Below are positions 16,237 through 24,916 of a DNA stretch of 64,000 nt, in pieces. Location of the stretch: contig NZ_WHUG01000001.1 in NCBI RefSeq assembly GCF_009380215.1, forward strand, positions 124,001-188,000. Reading direction: 5' to 3'. Position numbers and translations under genes: made by a program. Positions within the stretch are counted from its first letter, which is position 1. Each line of letters starts with the position of its first letter. A model generated the notes under the pieces. It had not been told where the DNA came from and searched no databases. It saw nothing but the letters and a program-made list of their open reading frames with translations. This DNA is from Rugamonas aquatica (GTDB taxonomy: Bacteria > Pseudomonadota > Gammaproteobacteria > Burkholderiales > Burkholderiaceae_D).

Positions 16237-17451
16237 TCAGGGCAAGACGGCGCGCTTCAGAAAATCACGCATCGGCGCTTGCTTGAAAAATTCGGTATGC
16301 CAGACCTCTGACTGTTTTTGTTGCGGCGTGCCGAAGCTCAGCATGCGTTCGTCGGCGGGTTGCGCCTCCGGCAGCAGCACGCTGGTGTAAGGCACCACCA
16401 CGTCGTTGTCGGTTTCCAGCAGCATGCGGTTGATCAGCGCACCGGTGCGTTCCAGCGCTGATTTGCCGAAATCGAAGTCGGCGCGTGCATAGTAGATGCT
16501 GGCGCTGGTCAGCAGCGTCTCACTGCCGTTCAACTGGCCGATCAGCGCTGAACTGGTCGCCAGCGCCTCCACGCTGGGCCGCGAAAAGCCCAGCGAGACC
16601 ATCATGCGCGCCAGTCCGATCACCAGGTCCAGCGCCATGCCGCCGCTGAAGGAGGCCAGCATCGCCGTCGTGTTGAGGAAGTTCTTGATGTCGTCAGGTG
16701 ACGCCAGCGGCGAACCCTGGTTGGCCGCCGCGACGAAGAACACCTTGCCCACCTTGGCGATACGCTCCACGCGCTGCGCTGCGATGGCACCCAGCACGGC
16801 ATCCTCGGCGTGCGGCGCGGCCGACAGCAGCGAGCGCACCGTCAATCCACCACGGCTGTGGCAGACGATGTCGACATCCCATCCGGCATCGACCGGCAGG
16901 TGTGACAGCAGGTCCAGCGCATTCTGCTGCGGCGTCTTGGCGATGGTCCAGTGGTCGTAGCCATAGACCTGGCCGTCGTAGCGCGCCAGCAGTTGCTGCA
17001 TGGTGCCGTCCGCATCCAGGTCGGCGAAGGCGCCTTCGATGGAGCTGAACACGCCGTGCACGAACAGCAGCACCTTGCGCCCGCGCGAGGCCGCCAGTTC
17101 GGCCGCCGTTGCAGGCTGGCGCCAGCCGTGGCGCAGGCTGAGCAAACCTTCCGGCTTGTTGTGGGCTTCGATGGTTTCGATCATTTGCTGCGTCACGCGC
17201 TCCTTCACGCGTAGAGCGGCCTGCACGATCCAGTTGCCGTGGCCGACGGCAGCCATCAGCTGCGTGCGCTGCACCGGGAACACGAACTGGATGCAGCCGC
17301 TGTCCTTGTGGCGCACGATGTTCAGGTTCGCATCGGCGATCTGTTCGGCAGGCTGGGGCACTGCTGCCGTCAGCATCAGAGGCGGCGCAACGATGTCTGG
17401 CGCGGCGTCGGCCAGCGCGCGTTGCAGCTCCGCATGTTTAGCGAATTGCAT
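16237..17451 (-). CDS. Alpha/beta-hydrolase (lipase-like) protein
   Basis: This 404-residue protein has no signal peptide. A hydrolase core starts at about residue 129 with KVLLFVHGVFSSIEGAF, the oxyanion-hole strand. The nucleophile elbow is VCHSRGGLTVRSL, and VFFVAAANQGSPLASP is typical of lipase-type hydrolases. Late acidic and histidine residues (DNDVVVPYTS, then SEVWHTEFF) could complete the triad. The N-terminal 120 residues are not recognised. The nearest description is a cytoplasmic esterase of the PGAP1/lipase-like type, similar to proteins in some CHAT or effector contexts, though nothing here shows such a link. The start has GGAG seven bases upstream. Confidence 0.7.
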   Translation of the reverse strand: MQFAKHAELQRALADAAPDIVAPPLMLTAAVPQPAEQIADANLNIVRHKDSGCIQFVFPVQRTQLMAAVGHGNWIVQAALRVKERVTQQMIETIEAHNKPEGLLSLRHGWRQPATAAELAASRGRKVLLFVHGVFSSIEGAFADLDADGTMQQLLARYDGQVYGYDHWTIAKTPQQNALDLLSHLPVDAGWDVDIVCHSRGGLTVRSLLSAAPHAEDAVLGAIAAQRVERIAKVGKVFFVAAANQGSPLASPDDIKNFLNTTAMLASFSGGMALDLVIGLARMMVSLGFSRPSVEALATSSALIGQLNGSETLLTSASIYYARADFDFGKSALERTGALINRMLLETDNDVVVPYTSVLLPEAQPADERMLSFGTPQQKQSEVWHTEFFKQAPMRDFLKRAVLP

Positions 17452-17566
17452 GGTGATCTCCAGGTAGTCCAGGCGTTAGTGTACGGCGCTGCGCCGGATC
17501 GCCGCGCCGGATTGCGCAAGCGCGGCAAGCTGGGCTACACTCGTCTGCACCGCAAAACATGGGCCC

Positions 17567-18415
17567 ATGATGAGACACTGGATGCGCCACCGGATATTCG
17601 CGATCGCCGGCTTGTGGCTCGGCCTTGCCGCCGCCCAGGCGCAGGAGGCTTGTCCGGCGCTGACCCGGGTCGGGTTCAGCGATCTTGGCTACACATCCTT
17701 CCGCGAAGCCGGGGAAATACGCGGCATTTCGGTTGACGTGGCCAAGGAGCTGGCGCGCAGGACCGGCTGCCGTTTCGAATTCATCTGGTATCCGCGGCAG
17801 CGCCTGTTCGTCGAGCTGGAGGCGGGGCGCATCGACATGACGCTGGCGGCGCTGCGCACGCCGGAGCGCGATGCCTACGCCAGCTTTCTGCCATACGCCT
17901 ATCTTCAATACGACTTGGTCCTGTCCGATCCGGCCGGCCAGCGTTACACGAGCCTGACCGATTTTGTCGCGCGCGGCAGCGGAAGGCTGAACGTCACGCG
18001 TGGAATGAGCTACGACCCTGCCGTCGAAACCCAGCTGGCGCTGCTGGCCGCCGCGGGCAGGCTGGAGGTGGTCAACGATTTCGACACGGTGTTCGGCAAA
18101 CTGGAAATGGGCCGCGCCGACGGCACTCTGGCCACGCCGCCGATCTACGCCAGGCATCTGAAGAGCCGACGTTTCAAGGCCGCGCCGTCGGTGATCCCCA
18201 TGCCGGAATCGAGCGCCCGCATCACCGGCATTTACATGTCGAGGAAGACGGTCGGCGCCGGAGCGCGGGCGCGCTATGCGAGCGCGATCCGCAGCATGGT
18301 GGTCGACGAGGTGGTGCCGGTGCTGTACGCCAGGTACTTCGACGACGCCACCGTCAAGCGCATATTCCGCCAGGGGAGCGCGCCATTGCTGGCCGCGTCG
18401 GCGGCACAGGATTGA
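17567..18415 (+). CDS. Periplasmic solute-binding protein (family 3, amino-acid type)
   Basis: This 282-residue protein has a signal peptide ending in LAAAQAQ. The mature sequence has RVGFSDLGYTSFREAGEIRGISVDVAKELARRTGC and AGRIDMTLAALRTPERDAYASFLPY, the amino-acid-binding SBP_bac_3 signature. No permease or ATPase gene is nearby, so it is an orphan that may serve a distant transporter or act as a sensor. No clear Shine-Dalgarno site is visible. Confidence 0.8.
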   Translation: MMRHWMRHRIFAIAGLWLGLAAAQAQEACPALTRVGFSDLGYTSFREAGEIRGISVDVAKELARRTGCRFEFIWYPRQRLFVELEAGRIDMTLAALRTPERDAYASFLPYAYLQYDLVLSDPAGQRYTSLTDFVARGSGRLNVTRGMSYDPAVETQLALLAAAGRLEVVNDFDTVFGKLEMGRADGTLATPPIYARHLKSRRFKAAPSVIPMPESSARITGIYMSRKTVGAGARARYASAIRSMVVDEVVPVLYARYFDDATVKRIFRQGSAPLLAASAAQD

Positions 18416-18436
18416 CGTTCCCGCGGATCCGCCGCA

Positions 18437-20674
18437 TCAGCGGCCGTTGACGTTGACGGTCTGCGCTTCCAGATGCAGCCTGACGCTGGCGGCCGGTGCG
18501 GCGCCTGCCGATTCGGCCAGCGTCACCACGTAGTCGCCGGCGGCGATCTTCCAGGTCTTGCTGGCGCTGTCGTACATGCCCAGCAGGCGCGGATCGATGC
18601 GCAGCGTGGACTTGCCGCTGGCGCCAGGTTTCAGCTCGACCTTGTCCCAGCCGCCCAGGCGTTTGGGTGCTTCCCAGCCGCCGGCCACCGGCGATACATA
18701 CACCTGGCCCACGGCCTTGCCATCGCGCTTGCCGGTATTCCGGGTGGTGAAGCTCACTTCCACGCCGTTGCCCGCAGCCCTGGCGCTCAGGTCCGAGTAA
18801 GCGAAGCTGGTGTACGACAGCCCGTAACCGAACGGGAATAGCGGCTTGTGTCCTTTCAGGTCGAACCATTTGTAGCCGACGGCCGCGCCTTCGATGTCGT
18901 AGTCGGTGACGACTTTTTCGATGATGTTCTCGTCCTTGGTCCTGGCGTCGCCGTCGATGACGGGGCGCGGCAGCTGGGCCGCCGACGCGGGGAAGGTGGC
19001 TGGCAGGCGGCCGGACGGATTGATCTCGCCGCTGATGATGCGCGCAATCGCCGCGCCGCCGCTGGTGCCGGGATACCAGGCCTCCAGTACCGCGCCGACC
19101 TTGTCCAGCCACGGCATCGCCACCGGCCCGCCGGTCTGCAGCACCACCACGGTGTTCGGATTGGCCTTGGCGATGGCGGCGATCAGCGCATCCTGCTGGC
19201 CGGGCAGATTCAGGTCGGGCGCATCGATGCTCTCGCCCATCCACTGGTTGCCGAACACGATGGTGACATCGCTGGACGCGGCCAGCTTCGCTGCTGCGGC
19301 GGCATCCTTGCCGTCGTGGTAGACCACGCGCGCCTTGGTCAACGCCGTCAACTGCTGCATCGGCGACGAGCGGTGATAGATCATCGGGCCGGGGAAGTGT
19401 GCCGGTCCTTCATTGGCGACCGGCGAACCGCCGACCGGATACACCTGCGCCGAACCGCCACCCGACAGCACGCCCACATCCGCGTGGCCGCCGATGATGG
19501 CGATGGTGCGCACGCTCGCATCCAGCGGCAGCAGCTTGTGCTGGTTCTTCAGCAGCACAATGGCTTCTTCAGCGTCGGCCTGCGTCACCTTGCCGTTGGC
19601 GGCGAAGTCGATGCCGGCGCCGGCCGATGTGGGCGCGACCACCGGGTGCTCGACCAGGCCGTTGGCGAACATGGCGCGCGTGATGCGCTTGACCATGTCG
19701 TCAAGGCGGGCCTGCGGCACATGGCCGTTGACCACAGCCTCCTTCAAGCCTTCGTTGAAGTAGGCCGCCTTGTCGAACGGATGGCCGGACTGCTGATCGA
19801 GGCCGGTCAGCGCGGCCGGAATGGTGGAGTGGGTGGCGCCCCAGTCGGACATGACGAAGCCCGGATACGCCCAGTCCTGCTTCAGCACCTGGTTCAGCAG
19901 GTAGTCGCTCTCGCAGGCGTAGGCGCCGTTGACGCGGTTGTAGGCGCACATCACCGCGCCGGGCTGGCCGCGCTCGATCGCGATCTGCAGGGCCAGCAGG
20001 TCGGACATGCGGCCCGCCGCGTCGGCGATCTTCACGTTGACGTGATTGCGGTTGGTCTCCTGGTCGTTGAAGGCGTAGTGCTTGACCGTGGAGACCACAT
20101 GGTTGGACTGGATGCCGCGTATCTGCTCGCCGACCATCACGCCGGCCAGCAGCGGATCTTCGCCGCCGTATTCGAAGTTGCGGCCGTTGCGCGGCTCGCG
20201 CATCAGGTTGACGCCGCCGGCCAGCAGGAAGTTGAAGCCGCTGCTGCGCGCCTCGCCGCCTATCATCGCGCCGCCGGCAAAGGCCAGCTTCGGATTCCAG
20301 GTGGCGGCGGTGGCCAGGCCGGAGGGCAGGGAGGTGCGCTCGTACGGCTTCTTCGACACGGCCTGCGTGGCCACGCCGACACCGGCGTCCGACTGGTACT
20401 GCGGCGGCAGGCCGAGGCGGGCGATGCCCGGCACGTAGCCGGCCGAATCGGGGCGGCCTTCTTTCGGCGGCGTGAACTTCTTCGGCGCGAACTCGGTGGA
20501 GAAGTAGGCGAACACGGTCTGGATTTTTTCGTCCAGCGTCATCGCGGCGACCAGCTGCACGGCGCGCGCGTCCGGCGATTGCGCGCTGTCCAGCCACGGG
20601 CGCTTGTCGTCCGCAGCGTGAGCCAACATGAGGGGATAAACCAGTGCCAGTGACAGCCAGAGACGCTTCTTCAT
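18437..20674 (-). CDS. Glycoside hydrolase family 3 (beta-glucosidase type)
   Basis: This 745-residue exported enzyme starts MKKRLWLSLALVYPLMLAHA, a clear signal peptide. The N-terminal GH3 domain has MTLDEKIQ, a VKHYAFNDQETNR block and the nucleophile D277 in GFVMSDWGA. The second domain has AEEAIVLLKNQHKLLPL and GNQWMGESIDAPDLNLPGQQ, and a C-terminal fibronectin-III-like domain begins near GNGVEVSFTTRNTG. It probably releases glucose from beta-glucan oligosaccharides in the periplasm. It lies 35 bp downstream of the GH94-like gene on the same strand, consistent with one operon under the LacI-type repressor. Confidence 0.92.
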   Translation of the reverse strand: MKKRLWLSLALVYPLMLAHAADDKRPWLDSAQSPDARAVQLVAAMTLDEKIQTVFAYFSTEFAPKKFTPPKEGRPDSAGYVPGIARLGLPPQYQSDAGVGVATQAVSKKPYERTSLPSGLATAATWNPKLAFAGGAMIGGEARSSGFNFLLAGGVNLMREPRNGRNFEYGGEDPLLAGVMVGEQIRGIQSNHVVSTVKHYAFNDQETNRNHVNVKIADAAGRMSDLLALQIAIERGQPGAVMCAYNRVNGAYACESDYLLNQVLKQDWAYPGFVMSDWGATHSTIPAALTGLDQQSGHPFDKAAYFNEGLKEAVVNGHVPQARLDDMVKRITRAMFANGLVEHPVVAPTSAGAGIDFAANGKVTQADAEEAIVLLKNQHKLLPLDASVRTIAIIGGHADVGVLSGGGSAQVYPVGGSPVANEGPAHFPGPMIYHRSSPMQQLTALTKARVVYHDGKDAAAAAKLAASSDVTIVFGNQWMGESIDAPDLNLPGQQDALIAAIAKANPNTVVVLQTGGPVAMPWLDKVGAVLEAWYPGTSGGAAIARIISGEINPSGRLPATFPASAAQLPRPVIDGDARTKDENIIEKVVTDYDIEGAAVGYKWFDLKGHKPLFPFGYGLSYTSFAYSDLSARAAGNGVEVSFTTRNTGKRDGKAVGQVYVSPVAGGWEAPKRLGGWDKVELKPGASGKSTLRIDPRLLGMYDSASKTWKIAAGDYVVTLAESAGAAPAASVRLHLEAQTVNVNGR

Positions 20675-20709
20675 ACGATTACCGTGTCCTTGTAATTTGA
20701 ATTGATCGT

Positions 20710-23076
20710 TCAACGCGGGATCAATACGTCCAGCGCGTGTGCTCCACCCGCAACGATACCGGTAACGCGGCAATCGGTCAAACGTTTACCTTCGCTCCAG
20801 ACCTGGGTTTCGCCAACGTCCGCACGTTGTATGGAGAGCTTGAAGGTCGCGCCTCGGAAGGTGCGCGTGACCTTGATGCGGTCCCACTTCTTCGGCAGCT
20901 GCGGCGCGATGCGCAGCGCGTCGCCATCGCCCCGCAGGCCGCACAAGCCCTCGATGAAGCAGCGGTAGGCCCACGACACCGTGCCGGTGTTGAACAACTG
21001 GCTGGAGCGGCCGGCGGTGCGCGGATACTGGTGCCAGGCGCCGCGATAGTAGTTGGGGATGAAGACCGGCAGCTGGCCGCGTTGAAGGTAATCGTTTTCG
21101 TCGGGTCCCGGCAGCATCTGCCGCAGCAGTTTGTAGGCGCGGTCGCCCTCGCCGATGGTGTACAGGCTGTAGATGTAGAACGCGGCGGCGTGGTTGTAGA
21201 CCGCGCCGTTTTCCGCCGAGCCGGGATGCTTCTGCGTGACGCGGCCGACATCGTCGCGCATGGCGCTGTACGGCGGCGCGAACATGGCCACGCCGTACGG
21301 CGTCGCCAGTTGCTGCTCGACCTGCTCCAGCATGGCGGCGCGCTGCGCGTCGCCGGCCGCGCCGCCGAGGATGGCCCAGGCCTGCGGGTTGAGCCAGATG
21401 CGGCCTTCCACATCCTTGCTGATGCCGAAGGCGACGTTCTCGTCGGTGATGCCGCGCGCGTACCAGTCGCCGTCCCACAGGTGTTCGTTGGCGGCGCAGT
21501 TGACGGCCACGGCGCCGGCGCGGAAGTGTTTGGCGCTCTCCGTCAGCGCGGCGGCGCCGTGCCGGTCGCAGATGTCGGCCCACAGGTTCAGCGCGTAGGC
21601 GGTGGCCACGGTCAGCCAGCCGGATACGCCGCGCCCCTTGTAGCCGACCATGTTCATCGGGTCGCACCAGTCGCCTTGCGCGATGTAGCTCAGGCCCCGC
21701 TGGTCGCGTGCTTGCAGCAGCCAGTCCATCGCGCTGCTCACGCGCTCGGAGACGGTGAGGGCGATGCCGCTTTCGTGGCCGATGACTTCCTCGTCGAGGA
21801 TGGCGTAGTCATTGGTCTCGTCGAGGTAGACCTTGAGGGCCACCGGCAGCCACACGCAATGGTCGGTGTGCGGCACCTGGTTGATGTATTTGAGTTCGGC
21901 GCCTTCGGCCAGCAGTATCCCGTCCGGCATGGCGCCGCTGGCTTCCTGCTGCGACAGCGCGTGCAGGAAGGCCGCCCGCATCACGCCGGGCCGGATGAAG
22001 CTCATGCCCATGTTGTCCTGCAGGTAGTTGCGGGTCTGCGGATCGGTGCTGAGGCGGTTGACGTCGCCGTGGTAGAACACCTGGCGCGGCAGCCAGTGGT
22101 TGACGAAGTTGTCCAGCTCCGGATCCGGCGTTTCGATGTGCAGGCATCCGCGGCCTTCCGCGATGTAGGCGGCGTAGTCGCGGCGCGCCGCGTCGAAGGC
22201 GGCGGTGCTCAGGTACCTGGCGCGCATGGCCGCGATCTCGGCGTCGTCGAAGGCGGGGCCGAACAGGAAGCGGTATTCATGCGACGCGTTCCCGGCCAGC
22301 GCCAGGCGGTATTGCACGGCGGCGGTCGGCGTCTCGTAGCGCGCATCGCTGTTGGAGAGCTGCTCGGCCTGGATGGAGGAGGGGTGATGCAGGCCGCCTT
22401 CGCCTTCGAAGGCATGCTGCTGCGCTTCCCATGCCTGCGGCGCTTCCTCGCACAGGAAGTAGGTCTTGTCCTTGAAGTCCTTTTGCTTGAAGTAGTCGGC
22501 CACCTTCTGGTACGGCGCGATGCTGCTGGCGACCACGCCGCCCAGGTCCGCGCGGTATTCGGCTGACTGGTTCATCCACGACATGTAGCCGATCGGGAAG
22601 TAGGGATAGACGCTCAGCCGGCGCGGCCGGCCGGACAGGTCGGTCACGCGCAGCGACCACAATTCCGCCACGTCGTCGGTGGGCAGGCTCAGTGTCAGTT
22701 CGACGCGTACGCCCAGGTGTTCGACGGTCCAGGCGATGTCGCTTTTGCCGACCGAGAAAGCGAAGGCGTCCACCGGCGCGCGCACCGGTTCGTATGGCGC
22801 GGAGAACAGCTGGCCGCTGTCCTCGTCCTTGATGTAGAAGAAGCGGCCCGGATGATGGGCGTAGTAGTTCTGCTCCGGCTGCATGAAGGTCCTGGCCTCC
22901 AGGTTGGGCGCGTGCGCGTACTTGGCGGGCTCCGGCTGCATGAACTGCGCGGTGGCGTAGCCGCGGCAGGTCACTTGTATCATCATCCTGCGGTTCCACA
23001 GGAAGCCCGCCGCGCGCGGCATCGCCGTGGGACTGGTCAGTTCGTAGCGGTTGCCGTCGTGGGTGGGGCGTAGCAT
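20710..23076 (-). CDS. GH94-like glycoside phosphorylase/hydrolase
   Basis: This 788-residue protein lacks a signal peptide. Family-like features include an N-terminal beta-sandwich (residues ~1-280), a linker, and an (alpha/alpha)6 barrel with [37 protein letters not shown] and [21 protein letters not shown], in place of the GDWND catalytic-acid motif of cellobiose and related phosphorylases. The C-terminus holds a small beta-sandwich. The likely role is intracellular phosphorolysis of a beta-linked oligosaccharide; GH36-type hydrolase is an alternative and the exact substrate is unknown. The start is ATG 23076, with GGAG eight bases upstream. Confidence 0.75.
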   Translation of the reverse strand: MLRPTHDGNRYELTSPTAMPRAAGFLWNRRMMIQVTCRGYATAQFMQPEPAKYAHAPNLEARTFMQPEQNYYAHHPGRFFYIKDEDSGQLFSAPYEPVRAPVDAFAFSVGKSDIAWTVEHLGVRVELTLSLPTDDVAELWSLRVTDLSGRPRRLSVYPYFPIGYMSWMNQSAEYRADLGGVVASSIAPYQKVADYFKQKDFKDKTYFLCEEAPQAWEAQQHAFEGEGGLHHPSSIQAEQLSNSDARYETPTAAVQYRLALAGNASHEYRFLFGPAFDDAEIAAMRARYLSTAAFDAARRDYAAYIAEGRGCLHIETPDPELDNFVNHWLPRQVFYHGDVNRLSTDPQTRNYLQDNMGMSFIRPGVMRAAFLHALSQQEASGAMPDGILLAEGAELKYINQVPHTDHCVWLPVALKVYLDETNDYAILDEEVIGHESGIALTVSERVSSAMDWLLQARDQRGLSYIAQGDWCDPMNMVGYKGRGVSGWLTVATAYALNLWADICDRHGAAALTESAKHFRAGAVAVNCAANEHLWDGDWYARGITDENVAFGISKDVEGRIWLNPQAWAILGGAAGDAQRAAMLEQVEQQLATPYGVAMFAPPYSAMRDDVGRVTQKHPGSAENGAVYNHAAAFYIYSLYTIGEGDRAYKLLRQMLPGPDENDYLQRGQLPVFIPNYYRGAWHQYPRTAGRSSQLFNTGTVSWAYRCFIEGLCGLRGDGDALRIAPQLPKKWDRIKVTRTFRGATFKLSIQRADVGETQVWSEGKRLTDCRVTGIVAGGAHALDVLIPR

Positions 23077-23092
23077 CAAGTCGTCTCCATAA

Positions 23093-23106
23093 TGATAGCG
23101 CTAACA
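23093..23106. promoter_or_regulatory. LacI-family operator of the GH94/GH3 operon
   Basis: TGATAGCGCTAACA is an imperfect palindrome with the central CG and outer TG/CA expected of LacI/GntR-type operators. It lies 17 bp upstream of the GH94-like start and closely matches the site upstream of the repressor gene. Confidence 0.7.
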
Positions 23107-23185
23107 ATCGTGGGCTCAGTGTACGGCTCTGGCGAAATTTGTAAACCGGAATTGATGCTGCGACGCAGCAGCGGGCTATGACCGC

Positions 23186-24214
23186 TCAGGCGCTCTCGCG
23201 CGCCATCAGCGTGAAGCCGAGGTCGATCTGCCGGTTGGCCGGCTGCTCGCCCTTGATCACTGCGCGCAGCAGCCGGGCGGCCTCGAAACCGATGCGGTAG
23301 CGCGGCGTGCCGATGGTGGTCAGCGAGGGATTCATCCAGGCCGAGGCCGGCAAGTCGTTGAAGCCGCAGATGGCCAGCTGCGACGGCACCGCGATGCCGC
23401 GCCGCTGGCACTGGTAGATGGCGCCGTGCGCCAGGTCGTCGTTGCAGCAGAAGATGGCGTCGCAATCGGGCGCCTGCGCCAGCATGCGGCCCACGAGCTC
23501 GGCGCCCAGCGCGATGGTCGACGGTTCGCCCACCATCACTTCGAGCTTGATGTCGGCCAGGCCGGCGTCGAGCATCGCCCGGCGGTAGCCCTCGGCGCGG
23601 CGCAGCGTGCGCTCGTCCAGCTGGGCGCCGATGAAGCCGATGCGCTTGTGGCCTTTTTCGATCAGGTAGCGCGTCATCGCATGGCCGGCCTGGAATTGCG
23701 AGAAGCCCACCGTCAGCTGCGCCGGGTCGGTGGACATGTCCATCATCGACACCACCGGCACGCGGGAATTGGTGAGGATCTGCTGCACGCGCGGGCTGTG
23801 GCTCAGGCCGGAGAGCAGCATGCCGTCGGGATTCGATTGCAGGTAGGTGCCGATCAGCTTTTCCTCTTCCTTGTCGGAGTAGCGGGTGTTGCCGATCAAG
23901 ATCTGGTAGTCGTCGGCGTCGAGCGCATCCTGCACGCCGGCCAGCACTTCGGTGAACACCGCGTTCGACAGCGACGGCACCAGCACCGCGATCACCTTCG
24001 ATTGCGACGAGGCCAGCGCGCGCGCGGCGCGGTTGGGCACGTAGCCCAGTTCGGTGACGGCTTGCTCCACGCGGTCGCGCAGCGCCTGCGACACCATGTC
24101 CGGCTGGGTGATGGCGCGCGAGGCGGTCATGGTCGCCACGCCGGCGCGCTCGGCCACCATCGCCAAAGTGATGCGGCCGCTGGCGCGGCTCTTGTTCGCT
24201 GCAGTCTTGATCAT
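23186..24214 (-). CDS. LacI/GntR-family transcriptional repressor
   Basis: This 342-residue regulator has an N-terminal helix-turn-helix (ITLAMVAERAGVATMTASRAI), the hinge YVPNRAARALASSQS and a sugar-binding periplasmic-like core (VIAVLVPSLSNAVFTEVLAGVQ, GTYLQSNPDGMLLSGLSHS, DAIFCCNDDLAHGAIYQCQRRGI, ICGFNDL). It sits immediately upstream of, and in the same direction as, the GH94/GH3 genes. Two similar operators, one before it and one before GH94, suggest it represses itself and the operon until the glucan-derived inducer appears. Confidence 0.92.
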   Translation of the reverse strand: MIKTAANKSRASGRITLAMVAERAGVATMTASRAITQPDMVSQALRDRVEQAVTELGYVPNRAARALASSQSKVIAVLVPSLSNAVFTEVLAGVQDALDADDYQILIGNTRYSDKEEEKLIGTYLQSNPDGMLLSGLSHSPRVQQILTNSRVPVVSMMDMSTDPAQLTVGFSQFQAGHAMTRYLIEKGHKRIGFIGAQLDERTLRRAEGYRRAMLDAGLADIKLEVMVGEPSTIALGAELVGRMLAQAPDCDAIFCCNDDLAHGAIYQCQRRGIAVPSQLAICGFNDLPASAWMNPSLTTIGTPRYRIGFEAARLLRAVIKGEQPANRQIDLGFTLMARESA

Positions 24215-24236
24215 GAAGGGCCGGTCATATGCGTTT

Positions 24237-24250
24237 TGATAGCGATATCA
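24237..24250. promoter_or_regulatory. LacI-family operator upstream of the repressor gene
   Basis: TGATAGCGATATCA shares the TGATAGCG half-site with the operator at 23093-23106 and lies 22 bp upstream of the repressor start. Autorepression is the simplest reading. Confidence 0.65.
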
Positions 24251-24280
24251 TACGGCAGCTTGGCCTTGCCCCGACAGGGG

Positions 24281-24796
24281 CTATTTGCAGCCAGCCAACA
24301 CTTTCTGGTTCTTTTTCGCCATTTCGGCGCGTTCCTCGTCGCCCATGATGCCGCGTTCGCCGTTTTTATCGTAGTTGCTCATGCGCAGGCCGTCGGCCAG
24401 CGCCTGCTGGTTCTTGCGGGCGGCGTCGCAATTGGCGGCGATGTCGGCTTTCTGCTGGGCTTCGGCGGCGGCCTTCTTGTCGGCGGCTGCGGCGTCGGCC
24501 TTGCGCTTGTTGAAGTCGGCGTTGCGTTCGGCCAGCGTGGGCGGGCGTTTGGCGGGTGGTGCATCCGGGGCGGCTTCGGTAGGTACTTCGGGCTCGGCCG
24601 CTGCCGCGGCGTTGGGATTGAACGGCGTCTTGCCGGGCGCCTTCAGTATGCGTTGCTCCGGCACCGACGGCGGCGGCGGGCGATCCGACAGTTGCTTGAT
24701 GCCTTTGTCATCGATCCACATGTACTGGGCCATCGCCAGCGAGGATGCGGCCAGCAGCAGGGCGCCGCTCAGGCAATGCAGAGTACGGTGTTTCAT
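24281..24796 (-). CDS. DUF4124 domain-containing exported protein
   Basis: This is a 171-residue protein with a signal peptide (MKHRTLHCLSGALLLAASSLAMAQ) followed by YMWIDDKGIKQLSDRPPPPSVPEQ, the DUF4124 signature (aromatic, W-x-D-x-x-G, then a P-rich strand). An Ala/Lys-rich coiled region follows, and the end is NCDAARKNQQALADG ... KKNQKVLAGCK, with two cysteines that may pair. The start is chosen by AGGAGCG upstream and the signal peptide. Function of the family is unknown. Confidence 0.82.
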   Translation of the reverse strand: MKHRTLHCLSGALLLAASSLAMAQYMWIDDKGIKQLSDRPPPPSVPEQRILKAPGKTPFNPNAAAAAEPEVPTEAAPDAPPAKRPPTLAERNADFNKRKADAAAADKKAAAEAQQKADIAANCDAARKNQQALADGLRMSNYDKNGERGIMGDEERAEMAKKNQKVLAGCK

Positions 24797-24864
24797 GGGG
24801 ACGCTCCTGTAAGGCACGCATCAATTTCGCCATGATTCACGGCAACTGTCAACTGTAAAGCAAA

Positions 24865-24896
24865 AAAGCCCGCCGTCCGGGTGGACGACGGGCTTT
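24865..24896 (-). terminator. Intrinsic terminator of the metalloprotease operon
   Basis: AAAGCCCGCCGTCC, loop GGGT, then GGACGACGGGCTTT: a 14-bp stem with one mismatch. It lies just past the metalloprotease stop, with a T-run in the minus-strand direction. Confidence 0.8.
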
Positions 24897-24916
24897 CGGC
24901 AAGGTGCCGGGATGTC

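Noticed and set aside
16237..17451. Lipase-like protein as the missing formylkynurenine formamidase
   Set aside because: It is about 42 kb from the pathway genes, on its own. Its motifs are those of general lipases rather than KynB or arylformamidases.
18848..20653. Plus-strand open frame of about 600 codons
   Set aside because: It is antisense to the GH3 gene and has a low-complexity composition typical of a GC-driven shadow frame.
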